From NCBI RefSeq assembly GCF_016862675.1, contig NZ_BONK01000014.1, positions 1 through 64,000 on the forward strand: a stretch of 64,000 nt of DNA, read 5' to 3'. This stretch comes from Cellulomonas chitinilytica (lineage in GTDB: Bacteria; Actinomycetota; Actinomycetes; Actinomycetales; Cellulomonadaceae). Of this stretch, positions 37,177 to 44,811 are shown piece by piece. The stretch's first letter is position 1. Each line of letters starts with the position of its first letter. The position numbers and the translations under genes are program-made. Under the pieces are notes generated by a model that saw only the letters and a list, made by a program, of their open reading frames with translations, was not told the origin of the DNA and ran no database searches.

Positions 37177-37366
37177 GTGCCGCCCGCACCTGCCTTCGTC
37201 GTCCTGCCGCCGTCGGTGCTCACAGTGTGTGCCACGGCGCCGACCGACGCTGCCGGACCCGGCGGCGGCGCCCGGACCACCCGGTTTGCACCGCGGGGAA
37301 CCACCCGGACATCCTGGGCGCCCGGCCGAGTGCCGTCGACATCGTCGTCGAACGAGAGGACCACCC

Positions 37367-37801
37367 GTGACCCTGCGTGCATCGACCCGCCCCGTCCCTG
37401 TCGCCGCCGTGAGCGTCCTCCTGGGTGCCGCGCTGTGCCTCGGTGCGACACCCGCCCACGCGTCCGACGCGGGCCCGGCAGCCGGCCCCGCAGCCGGCCC
37501 CGTCGCCGGCCCGGACCTTCCCGTCGAGACGCTGCCGGGCCTCCCCCAGCCGCACTCGGGCGTCAGCGTCGCGGCGACGATCGAGGACGAGGAGGCGTGG
37601 TGCGGCTACCTGACCGGCGTGTACGTGTACAAGCCCGCGTACTACTCGGTGCGGACCATCAACTGCCGCGACACCGACGTCTTCGTCAAGCCGGTGTACC
37701 TCAACGGGACGTTCGGCACGTGCGTCCTGGTCCCCGCGCGGCACTCGCGTCACCTGGGTGGCTCAGTGATCAAGCCCATGGAGGAGTCGCAGATCTGCTG
37801 A
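37367..37801 (+). CDS. Small secreted cysteine-containing protein, unknown
   Basis: A 144-residue protein with a clear signal peptide (VSVLLGAALCLGATPAHA, cleavage after AHA near residue 32). The mature part begins with a tandem Ala-Gly-Pro stretch (AGPAAGPAAGPVAGP) and continues into a compact domain of about 75 residues with four cysteines: WCGYL, INCRD, GTCVL and the C-terminal SQIC. These could form two disulfides. GAGAGGA lies six bases before the GTG. No family is recognised. The domain YKPAYYSVRTINCRDTDVF-like pattern recalls small secreted actinobacterial proteins of unknown role. It is divergent from putA and stands upstream of the dehydrogenase gene. Confidence 0.78.
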   Translation: MTLRASTRPVPVAAVSVLLGAALCLGATPAHASDAGPAAGPAAGPVAGPDLPVETLPGLPQPHSGVSVAATIEDEEAWCGYLTGVYVYKPAYYSVRTINCRDTDVFVKPVYLNGTFGTCVLVPARHSRHLGGSVIKPMEESQIC

Positions 37802-37893
37802 GGCCGACGCCTCACCCGACCGAGGCCTGGACGAGTTCCGCTCGCCCGCTGGGACCGGTGGCGGGAACCTGCGCCGATGACCAAGGTGGGGGC

Positions 37894-39168
37894 GTGACCG
37901 ACCAGGCAACGGAGCCCCGTCCCCCGCACACGACCCCGCTCGAGACCGCGCGCGCGCAGCTCGCCTCGGCGATCGAGATCCTCGGCTACGGCGAGGGTCT
38001 GCACCAGATGCTCGCGACGCCGCGGCGCGAGATGAACGTCGCGATCCCGCTGCGCCGGGACGACGGCGAGGTCGTGCTGTTCACCGGGTACCGGGTGCAG
38101 CACAACATCTCGCGCGGCCCCGGCAAGGGCGGCCTGCGGTACTCGTCGTCGGTCGACGTCGACGAGGTCCGGGCCCTGGCGATGTGGATGACGTGGAAGT
38201 GCGCCGTCGTCGACGTGCCGTACGGGGGCGCCAAGGGTGGCGTCACCATCGACCCGCGGCTGCACTCCCAGGCCGAGCTGGAGCGGGTCACCCGGCGGTA
38301 CACGAGCGAGATCATGCCGATCATCGGGCCCGAGCGGGACATCATGGCGCCCGACATCGGCACCGACGAGCAGACCATGGCGTGGGTCATGGACACGTAC
38401 TCGGTGAACCTCGGGTACACGATCCCGGCGGTCACGACGGGCAAGCCCCTCGCGGTCGGCGGCTCCCTCGGGCGGCCCACCGCGACGTCCCGCGGGGTGG
38501 TGCACGCGGCGACCGCGGCCCTCGCCGACGCCGGCGTGCGGCTCGACGAGGTTTCGGCGGCCGTGCAGGGGTTCGGCAAGGTCGGCTCGCACGCGTGCCG
38601 GTTCCTGCACGAGGCGGGCGCACGGGTCGTCGCGGTGAGCGACGAGCACGGCGGTGTGCGGGCGGCGGACGGGCTGGACGTGCCGGCGCTGCTGCGACAC
38701 GTCCAGGAGGCGGGCACCGTGACGGGTTTCGCGGGCGGCGAGCCCATCAGCAACGCCGAGCTCCTGGCCCTCGACGTCGACCTGCTCATCCCCGCCGCGG
38801 TCGAGGGCGTGCTCGACGAGGAGTCGGCCGCCCGGGTCAAGGCCCGGTGGGTCGTCGAGGCCGCCAACGGACCCACCACGACGGAGGGCGACCGGGTCCT
38901 CGCCGACCGCGGGGTCCAGGTGGTGCCGGACATCCTCGCGAACGCGGGCGGCGTCATCGTGTCGTACTTCGAGTGGGTCCAGGCGAACCAGGCGTACTGG
39001 TGGACGGAGCACGAGATCGCGGAGCGGCTCGAGCAGCGGATGCTCGCGTCGTACCGGTCGGTCGCGTCGCTCGCGCACGCCGAGGGCCTGTCGTTGCGGG
39101 ACGCGGCCCTCGCGATCGGTGTCCGGCGGGTCGCGGAGGCCCACCAGATCCGCGGCCTGTACCCGTGA
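37894..39168 (+). CDS. Glu/Leu/Phe/Val dehydrogenase (glutamate dehydrogenase type)
   Basis: NAD(P)-dependent amino acid dehydrogenase of 424 residues, most like hexameric glutamate dehydrogenases of GudB/RocG type. The substrate lysine lies in VPYGGAKGGVTIDP and the second in FTGYRVQHNISRGPGKGGLRY. The C-terminal Rossmann domain has VQGFGKVGSHA, and NGPTTTEGDRVLADRGVQVVPDILANAGGV is the family signature. The GTG start at 37894 follows an AAGGTGGGGG stretch. Upstream in-frame sequence lies antisense to putA and is not coding. Next to putA this suggests catabolism of proline through glutamate to 2-oxoglutarate. Coenzyme choice cannot be told. Confidence 0.92.
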   Translation: MTDQATEPRPPHTTPLETARAQLASAIEILGYGEGLHQMLATPRREMNVAIPLRRDDGEVVLFTGYRVQHNISRGPGKGGLRYSSSVDVDEVRALAMWMTWKCAVVDVPYGGAKGGVTIDPRLHSQAELERVTRRYTSEIMPIIGPERDIMAPDIGTDEQTMAWVMDTYSVNLGYTIPAVTTGKPLAVGGSLGRPTATSRGVVHAATAALADAGVRLDEVSAAVQGFGKVGSHACRFLHEAGARVVAVSDEHGGVRAADGLDVPALLRHVQEAGTVTGFAGGEPISNAELLALDVDLLIPAAVEGVLDEESAARVKARWVVEAANGPTTTEGDRVLADRGVQVVPDILANAGGVIVSYFEWVQANQAYWWTEHEIAERLEQRMLASYRSVASLAHAEGLSLRDAALAIGVRRVAEAHQIRGLYP

Positions 39169-39208
39169 CGTCGGGAGTAGCGGGACGCGTCCACGTGTTG
39201 CGGTGTCC

Positions 39209-40249
39209 GTGACCTCCGCGACCGGCCCCGTGCCCCTGTCCGTGCTCGACACCGCGCCCGTGAGCGCGGGGGCGACGAGCGGCGACGCCCTCGCCGCGAC
39301 GACACGGCTGGCGGTGGTCGCCGACACGCTGGGGTTCCACCGGTTCTGGGTCGCGGAGCACCACGCGATGCCCGCCGTGGCGTCGACGTCGCCGGGCGTC
39401 CTCATCGCCCACCTCGCGTCCGCGACCGGACGCATCCGGGTCGGGTCGGGCGGTGTCATGCTGCCCAACCACCCCTCGCTCGTGGTCGCCGAGCAGTTCG
39501 CGATGCTCGAGGCCCTGCACCCCGGACGGATCGACCTCGGCATCGGGCGCGCGCCCGGCGCGGACCCGGAGACGGCGGCGGCGCTGCGGCGAACCGTCGA
39601 GGGGCTCGGGCACGAGGACTTCCCCGCCGAGGTGATCGACGTGCTCGCGATGCTCGGGGTCCGGCTCGACGGTCTGGCGCCGTCGGCGCGCGCCCAGCGG
39701 CTCACGGCGACGCCGGCCCCGACGTCCAGCCCCGAGGTGTGGCTGCTCGGGTCCAGCCTGTTCAGCGCCGAGCTCGCGGGGACCCTGGGCCTGCCGTTCA
39801 GCTACGCCCACCACTTCAACACCGGGCACACCCTGCAGGCCGGTCTGACGTACCGTCGCGCCTTCCGGCCGTCCGCGGTGCTCGACTCGCCGCGGCTCAT
39901 GGTGTCGGCGTCGGTGCTGATCGCGGAGTCGGACGAGGAGGCGCACCACCTCGCCGGCCCCAGCCGGGTCATGGCGCTGAGCCTGCGCACGGGCCGGCCG
40001 CTCGCGCCGATCCTCTCCCCCGACGACGCCGCCGCCGCGCTGGCCGACCTCGACCCGGCGGCCGCCGCGGACTTCTTCGCGAAGGTGCCCGGGACGCAGA
40101 TCGCCACGACCGCCGACCGGGCCGTCGCGGAGCTCACCGAGCTGGTGAACCGGACGGGCGCGACCGAGCTCATGGTCACGGGCACCGCGTTCGACGTCGA
40201 GACGCGGATCAGCACGCTGGGGGCGCTCGCGACCGGCTGGCACCTCTGA
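39209..40249 (+). CDS. LLM-class flavin-dependent oxidoreductase
   Basis: Luciferase-like monooxygenase family protein of 346 residues. It starts PVPLSVLDTAPVSAGATSGDAL, the typical opening of the MsnO8 subgroup, and continues with RFWVAEHHAMP, GSGGVMLPNHPSLVVAEQFAMLEALHPGRIDLGIGRAPG and LPFSYAHHF. Such proteins use F420 or FMN. The substrate is unknown. GTG codons at 39203 and 39209 are both possible starts. The downstream one is used because it leaves a GGGAG stretch further upstream, but the choice is weak. The gene follows the dehydrogenase gene by 40 bases and may be in its operon. Confidence 0.86.
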   Translation: MTSATGPVPLSVLDTAPVSAGATSGDALAATTRLAVVADTLGFHRFWVAEHHAMPAVASTSPGVLIAHLASATGRIRVGSGGVMLPNHPSLVVAEQFAMLEALHPGRIDLGIGRAPGADPETAAALRRTVEGLGHEDFPAEVIDVLAMLGVRLDGLAPSARAQRLTATPAPTSSPEVWLLGSSLFSAELAGTLGLPFSYAHHFNTGHTLQAGLTYRRAFRPSAVLDSPRLMVSASVLIAESDEEAHHLAGPSRVMALSLRTGRPLAPILSPDDAAAALADLDPAAAADFFAKVPGTQIATTADRAVAELTELVNRTGATELMVTGTAFDVETRISTLGALATGWHL

Positions 40250-40272
40250 CGCGTCGCGGACGGGCCGCAGCG

Positions 40273-40629
40273 TCAGGCCTGGCCGGCGACGTCGTCGCGG
40301 ACGAGCTCGGCGGTGCCGCCGTCCGGGGACGTGACGCGCCGCCGGTCGCTCTCGGGGGCCGTCACGGTGAGCGTGGACCCGAGCAGCGCGAGGACCGCGC
40401 GCTCGGCGGCGGTCGCCTCCGGCGGCCCGGCCATCAGCGTCGAGACGACGGGACCGAAGGTGATCGTGTCGTCCTGCGCCGTCCAGGTCCCCCGCACCCG
40501 GTTCACGCCGGCCAGGCCGTAGACCTGCCCGTCACCGTCGAACGTCAGCCAGGGCGTGTGCTGCCCCAGCCCCGCGACGTCCGCCCCCGTGAGCGCGGTG
40601 AACCGCCATGTCCCGTCCACGTCGACCAT
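40273..40629 (-). CDS. META domain protein (HslJ-like)
   Basis: A 118-residue protein with one META domain: GTWRFTALTGADVAG, WLTFDGDGQVYGLAGVNRVRGTW, FGPVVSTLMAGPPEATAAERAVLALL and a final strand. META domains occur in HslJ heat-shock lipoproteins and secreted proteins, but this one has no signal peptide, so it is probably cytoplasmic. A GATCAT -10 lies six bases before the ATG with no ribosome binding site, giving a leaderless start and confirming this short form. It follows hemQ on the same strand but probably has its own promoter. Confidence 0.84.
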   Translation of the reverse strand: MVDVDGTWRFTALTGADVAGLGQHTPWLTFDGDGQVYGLAGVNRVRGTWTAQDDTITFGPVVSTLMAGPPEATAAERAVLALLGSTLTVTAPESDRRRVTSPDGGTAELVRDDVAGQA

Positions 40630-40635
40630 GAGCCG

Positions 40636-40641
40636 ATGATC
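40636..40641 (-). promoter_or_regulatory. -10 element, probable leaderless start for META protein
   Basis: Minus-strand GATCAT is followed by CGGCTC and the ATG at 40629. Confidence 0.4.
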
Positions 40642-40650
40642 GCACCACCC

Positions 40651-40688
40651 GGGCCGTCGCGGACCGGCCGGGCCGTCGCGGATCGGCG
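40651..40688. repeat. 19-bp tandem repeat upstream of the META gene
   Basis: GGGCCGTCGCGGACCGGCC is followed directly by GGGCCGTCGCGGATCGGCG, 17 of 19 positions identical. It lies in the gap between hemQ and the META-domain gene, just upstream of the latter's -10. Confidence 0.7.
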
Positions 40689-40708
40689 CTGGTCCCCGTC
40701 CGGCGCCG

Positions 40709-41410
40709 TCAGCCGCGCGGCTGGCGGTCCGCCCAGGCCTCGAGCGTCGTGCGCGGGCCCGTGTAGAACGGGACCTCCTCGCGCACGTGCAGGCGTGCCT
40801 CGGTGTTCCGCAGCTCGCGCATGAGGTCGACGATCCGGTGCAGCTCGGGGGCCTCGAAGGCGAGGATCCACTCGTAGTCGCCGAGCGCGAACGCGGACAC
40901 CGTGTTGGCGCGCACGTCCTTGTAGTCCCGGGCGGCCTCGCCGTGCTCGACGAGCATCCGGCGGCGGTCGTCGCCGTCGAGCACGTACCAGTCGTACGAC
41001 CGGACGAACGGGTACACGCACAGGTAGTCGCCGGCGGGCTCGCCCGCGAGGAACGCGGGGACGTGCGCGCGGTTGAACTCCGCGGCACGGTGCAGCCCGA
41101 CGACGGACCACACGGGCAGCAGGTGCCGGCCGAGGTCGCTCGCCCGCAGCCGCTGGTAGGCGCCCTGCACCTCCTCGACGGTCTCGGCGTGCCACCAGAC
41201 CATGAGGTCGGCGTCGGCACGCAGCCCGGCCACGTCGTACCAGCCGCGGACCACGAGGCCGTCCGCGCCGACCGCCTGCTGCGCGGCCGCGATGAGGGCG
41301 GCGCGCTCGTCGTCGTCCTCCGGGAGCACCTCCTCCAGGGCGAACACGGACCACATGGTGTAGCGGATCGTGCTGTTCAGGGCCTCGGCGTCGGCGGCGG
41401 GGTGGCTCAC
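40709..41410 (-). CDS. hemQ: Coproheme decarboxylase (chlorite dismutase family)
   Basis: HemQ/ChdC removes two propionate carboxyls from coproheme to make haem b, the last step of the coproporphyrin pathway of actinobacteria and firmicutes. The 233-residue protein has the family core: [46 protein letters not shown] with the tyrosine region near the active site, and [14 protein letters not shown] containing the likely axial His. GAGAGGA lies six bases before the GTG. The gene follows hemH by 26 bases, so the two consecutive enzymes are co-expressed. Confidence 0.94.
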   Translation of the reverse strand: MSHPAADAEALNSTIRYTMWSVFALEEVLPEDDDERAALIAAAQQAVGADGLVVRGWYDVAGLRADADLMVWWHAETVEEVQGAYQRLRASDLGRHLLPVWSVVGLHRAAEFNRAHVPAFLAGEPAGDYLCVYPFVRSYDWYVLDGDDRRRMLVEHGEAARDYKDVRANTVSAFALGDYEWILAFEAPELHRIVDLMRELRNTEARLHVREEVPFYTGPRTTLEAWADRQPRG

Positions 41411-41436
41411 GGGTCGTCCTCTCGGGAAGGTGCGGG

Positions 41437-42612
41437 TCAGGACCGGGGGTCGGCGGAGCAGGCCGCCGGGAGGCCGGAGTCGACGCCGTCGCGCTGACGG
41501 CAGCAGCCGGGCGCGCACACGTCGGCGCGGGCGGGCAGGCCGCCGACGACGGCGGGCGTCGGTGCGGGCTCGCCGGAACCGGCGGCGCGGGCGTGCGCGG
41601 CGCGCTCCAGCACCAGGTCGACGAGGCCGCGCACGAACGGCTCTCGCGTGCCGACGGTGTCCGCGCGGAACGCGGCGAGGCCCAGCTCGGCGGCGGTCGC
41701 GAGCGCCTCGGTGTCGAGGTCGAACGCGACCTCCATGTGGTCGGAGATGAAGCCGATGGGCGCGATCACCACGGCCGTCGTGCCCTGCGCCGCCAGCGTG
41801 CGCAGGTGGTCGTTGACGTCCGGCTCGAGCCACGGCTGGCTGGGCGGGCCGGAGCGCGAGCAGTACGCGAGGTCCCACTCGACCGTGCGGCCGAGCCGCT
41901 CGCCCACGGCGGCCGCGACGGTCGCGGCCACGTCGAGGTGCTGCTCGCTGTACGTCGCCCCGCCGACGGCGGACGCGGCCTCCATGGTGTCCGGGATGGA
42001 GTGCGTGACGAAGACGAGGCGGCCGTCGGCGCCGAGCTTCTCGTAGGCCTCCGTGACGGCGTCGACGTTCGCCTCGACGAACCCCGGGTGGTTGAAGTAG
42101 GTGCGGACCTTGTCGACGGCCAGAGGCTGCTCGCCGTCGGGCAGGCCGAGCTCGGCACCGAGGTCCTCGAGGGCCGTCCAGAGGTTCTCGCGGTACTGCC
42201 GGCAGCCCGAGTAGGACGCGTACGCGCTGGTCACGAGCGCGACGACCCGCCGGGCGCCGTCGGCGTGGGCGGCCGCGAGCGCGTCGCGGGTGTACGGCTC
42301 CCAGTTGCGGTTGCCCCAGACGACCGGCAGGTCGAGGCCACGGCGCTCGAGCTCGGCGGTCAGGGCGCGCTGCAGGGCGAGGTTCTGGGCGTTGATCGGG
42401 CTGGCGCCGCCGAAGTGGTGGTAGTGCTCGGCGACCTCGGCGAGCCGCTCGTCGGGGATCCCCTTGCCGGCCGTGACGTTGCGCAGGAACGGCAGCACGT
42501 CCTCGGGGCCGTTCGGCCCGCCGAACGAGAAGAGCAGCAGCGCGTCGTACGGGGCGACGTCGGCGGTCGGGGCTGCGGGCGTGCGGGGGCTCAGCGACGT
42601 GTTAGGGGCCAC
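41437..42612 (-). CDS. hemH: Coproporphyrin ferrochelatase
   Basis: Inserts iron into coproporphyrin III (CpfC in the newer naming). The 391-residue protein has [32 protein letters not shown] with the catalytic His, and [18 protein letters not shown]. Cysteine in [13 protein letters not shown] plus a C-terminal cluster ([11 protein letters not shown] and AACS) matches the positions where actinobacterial enzymes bind a [2Fe-2S] cluster. A Pro/Ala-rich 25-residue N-terminus precedes the core. The GTG at 42612 is supported by a GATGAT -10 six bases upstream, which excludes an in-frame start 75 bases further out. The gene is first in an operon with hemQ. Confidence 0.93.
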   Translation of the reverse strand: MAPNTSLSPRTPAAPTADVAPYDALLLFSFGGPNGPEDVLPFLRNVTAGKGIPDERLAEVAEHYHHFGGASPINAQNLALQRALTAELERRGLDLPVVWGNRNWEPYTRDALAAAHADGARRVVALVTSAYASYSGCRQYRENLWTALEDLGAELGLPDGEQPLAVDKVRTYFNHPGFVEANVDAVTEAYEKLGADGRLVFVTHSIPDTMEAASAVGGATYSEQHLDVAATVAAAVGERLGRTVEWDLAYCSRSGPPSQPWLEPDVNDHLRTLAAQGTTAVVIAPIGFISDHMEVAFDLDTEALATAAELGLAAFRADTVGTREPFVRGLVDLVLERAAHARAAGSGEPAPTPAVVGGLPARADVCAPGCCRQRDGVDSGLPAACSADPRS

Positions 42613-42618
42613 CGCTCG

Positions 42619-42624
42619 ATCATC
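42619..42624 (-). promoter_or_regulatory. -10 element, probable leaderless start for hemH
   Basis: Minus-strand GATGAT is followed by CGAGCG and the GTG at 42612. Confidence 0.4.
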
Positions 42625-42717
42625 GCACCGCGCCGCGGGACGCCCCCGCCCGCAGGGCGTCGGAGGAACGTGATCTTGATAGGACAACGCGTCAGGAAAC
42701 CGTCCGCCGGCGACGAC

Positions 42718-42752
42718 GGCGCGGACCCGCCCGCGAGGGGCAGGTCCGCGCC
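42718..42752 (-). terminator. Terminator after the alpha-glucoside importer operon
   Basis: GGCGCGGACC at 42718-42727 pairs perfectly with GGTCCGCGCC at 42743-42752. Inside it GCCC and GGGC can pair as well. It lies 13 bases beyond the last permease stop (minus strand) and upstream of hemH. Confidence 0.75.
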
Positions 42753-42765
42753 GCGTGCGGTGGGC

Positions 42766-43737
42766 TCAGCCCTTGACGGCACCCCCGAGGCCCGCGCCGC
42801 TGAGGAACATGCGCTGGAAGACGAGGAACATCACGATCGGGATGAGCGTCGAGATCGCGAGCGCCGCCATGAGCGTGCCCTTGTCGACGTTCGCCATCGA
42901 CTGCAGGTAGACGGACAGGGGCATGACCGACTGGTCCTTCAGCACCAGGAACGGCCAGAGGAAGTCCTTCCACGACGCGATGACCGCGAACACCGACACG
43001 ACGCCGATGATCGGCTTGCTCATCGGCAGCACGATGTTCCAGAACAGCCGGAACGGGCCGGCGCCGTCCATCCGCGCCGCCTCGAAGATCTCCCGCGGCA
43101 GCCCCGCGAAGAACCGGGCGACGAGCACGACGTTGAACGCGCTCGCCCCGGCCGGCAGCCAGACGGCGAGGAAGTTGTTCACCAGGCTCTCGCCGACGGG
43201 CGGGTCGACGACGATCTTGTACAGCGGCACGAGCAGCACGACCGCCGGCACGAACAGCGTGGTGAGCACCGCCCAGTTGAGCACCTTCGCCCAGCGCGGC
43301 CGCAGCACCGACAGCACGAACCCGCCTGTCGTCGCGACGAGGATCTGCACGAACCACGAGCCCAGCGCGACCCACACGGTGTTCATGAAGAAATGACCGA
43401 TGTGGTACCTGTTCCACGCCATGTCGATGTTCTTCGTCGTGGCGCCGTGCGGGAAGAACGCGAGCGGCGAGCTCTGGATGTCCTGCGTCGGCGTGAACGC
43501 GAACTTGCCGAGCAGCAGCAGCGGTCCGAGGCACCACACCACGAGGAGCACGAGCAGCAGGAGGTGCATCGAGCGCCACGTGTGCTTCACGGTCGAGCGG
43601 TGCCAGTCGGCGGTGGACAGGGCGCCGCGGTCGACGGGCTCGTTGCCCCGCCGGCGCGGTGGCTTCGGGGCGGGCACGGGGTCGAGGACGGCGGTCTTCG
43701 TCCGCTGCATCTTCGTGCCGGTGTCGATGGTGGTCAC
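42766..43737 (-). CDS. Sugar ABC transporter permease (MalG-like)
   Basis: Second permease of the alpha-glucoside-type importer, 323 residues. A 60-residue cytoplasmic N-terminus precedes six hydrophobic segments. The coupling loop is FEAARMDGAGPFRLFWNIVLPMSKP, and the C-terminus FLSGAGLGGAVKG is MalG-like. The GTG overlaps the TGA of the preceding permease gene (GTGA), fixing the start. A terminator follows at 42718-42752, so this is the end of the operon. Confidence 0.89.
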   Translation of the reverse strand: MTTIDTGTKMQRTKTAVLDPVPAPKPPRRRGNEPVDRGALSTADWHRSTVKHTWRSMHLLLLVLLVVWCLGPLLLLGKFAFTPTQDIQSSPLAFFPHGATTKNIDMAWNRYHIGHFFMNTVWVALGSWFVQILVATTGGFVLSVLRPRWAKVLNWAVLTTLFVPAVVLLVPLYKIVVDPPVGESLVNNFLAVWLPAGASAFNVVLVARFFAGLPREIFEAARMDGAGPFRLFWNIVLPMSKPIIGVVSVFAVIASWKDFLWPFLVLKDQSVMPLSVYLQSMANVDKGTLMAALAISTLIPIVMFLVFQRMFLSGAGLGGAVKG

Positions 43738-44702
43738 GATTCGCTCCAGCTCCGGGTCAGGTGGAAGTACGCGAGCGACAGGACCGCGAGGAAAAGCGCT
43801 AGCAGCAGGCTCAGGGCCGTGGCCTCGCCGAAGTGGTTGCCGATCGACGTGAACGCGAGCTGGTACACCCAGAGCATCACGGTCAGGGTCGCGTGGTTCG
43901 GGCCGCCGTTCGTGAACAGGAACGGTTCGAGGAACACCTGGGCCGTGCCGATGACCTGCAGGATCAACGTGATGAGCAGGACGCCGCGCAGGTGCGGCAT
44001 CGTCACGTGCCACACCTTGCGCCAGACGGAGGCGCCGTCGACCTCGGCGGCGTCGTACAGCTCCGGCGGCACCGTGATCAGGGCGGCGAGGTAGATGATG
44101 ACCGTGCCGCCCGCGGCGGCCCACGTGGCCTCCAGCACGAGCGACGGCATGGCCATGGCCTGGTCGTTGAGCCAGCTGTAGGGCCCGAGACCGACCCAGC
44201 CGAGGATCGTGTTGAACACGCCCTGCGGCCGCGGGTCGTAGAAGAACTTCCACAGCAGCACCGCGACGACCGGCGGCACGACCACCGGCAGGTACGCGAG
44301 CACGGAGTACAGGCCCTTGCGGCGGCGCAGCTCGCTCATGAGCACCGCGCCGACGAGCGGGACCGGGTAGCCGAACACCAGCGCGAGCAGGGCGAACCAG
44401 GCGGTGTTCCGGATGACCTTCGGGAGCAGCGGGTCCGTGAAGATCGCCGCGAAGTTGTCCCAGCCGACCCAGACGGCGGCGTCGGTCATGTTGGTCTTCT
44501 GGAAGCTCATGACGACCGCCGACACGATCGGCCACCACGAGAAGATGCCGAAGACCAGCAGGATCGGCAGGCCGAAGACGAGGGCGGTCAGGCCGCCCCG
44601 CCGGGCCCAGGTGGCGGGTGTCCCGCGAGGTGTCCCCCGGGTGGGGCTCGCCGTGGCGTCCCCGCGGGGCCGGTCGGCGAGGACGACGTCGTCCGTGGTC
44701 AT
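43734..44702 (-). CDS. Sugar ABC transporter permease (MalF-like)
   Basis: First permease, 322 residues. Six hydrophobic segments and the coupling loop YDAAEVDGASVWRKVWHVTMPHLRG are visible. The ATG at 44702 gives MTTDDVVLADRP. Longer in-frame sequence would run through the stem-loop at 44738-44773 and is rejected. Translationally coupled to the next permease. With the binding protein and GH13 enzyme encoded upstream in the same direction it forms an importer for an alpha-linked sugar. No ATPase gene is present. Confidence 0.89.
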   Translation of the reverse strand: MTTDDVVLADRPRGDATASPTRGTPRGTPATWARRGGLTALVFGLPILLVFGIFSWWPIVSAVVMSFQKTNMTDAAVWVGWDNFAAIFTDPLLPKVIRNTAWFALLALVFGYPVPLVGAVLMSELRRRKGLYSVLAYLPVVVPPVVAVLLWKFFYDPRPQGVFNTILGWVGLGPYSWLNDQAMAMPSLVLEATWAAAGGTVIIYLAALITVPPELYDAAEVDGASVWRKVWHVTMPHLRGVLLITLILQVIGTAQVFLEPFLFTNGGPNHATLTVMLWVYQLAFTSIGNHFGEATALSLLLALFLAVLSLAYFHLTRSWSES

Positions 44703-44737
44703 GGCGCGCTTTCTGTCGGTCGGGAGGTACGGCGGCG

Positions 44738-44773
44738 GTGGCGCCGGACGGGTGGGTACCCGTCCGGCGCCAC
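44738..44773 (-). terminator. Strong stem-loop between binding-protein and permease genes
   Basis: GTGGCGCCGGACGGGT at 44738-44753 pairs perfectly over 16 bases with its complement at 44758-44773 around a four-base loop. It lies between the binding-protein stop and the permease start in one operon, matching the position of the stem-loop at 30490-30530 in the other importer. Confidence 0.82.
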
Positions 44774-44811
44774 TGCGTGGTGTCACCGGGGCTGCGGACC
44801 CCGGGACCGGC

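Noticed and set aside
33811..37893. Very long open frame on the plus strand running into the dehydrogenase gene
   Set aside because: It lies antisense to putA, is Arg/Gly/Val-rich without recognisable domains, and is the usual by-product of high-GC third-position bias. Only the part from 37894 is coding.
42613..42687. Longer N-terminus for hemH
   Set aside because: The extra 25 codons cover the predicted -10 and show no conservation with ferrochelatases. The GTG at 42612 fits a leaderless start.
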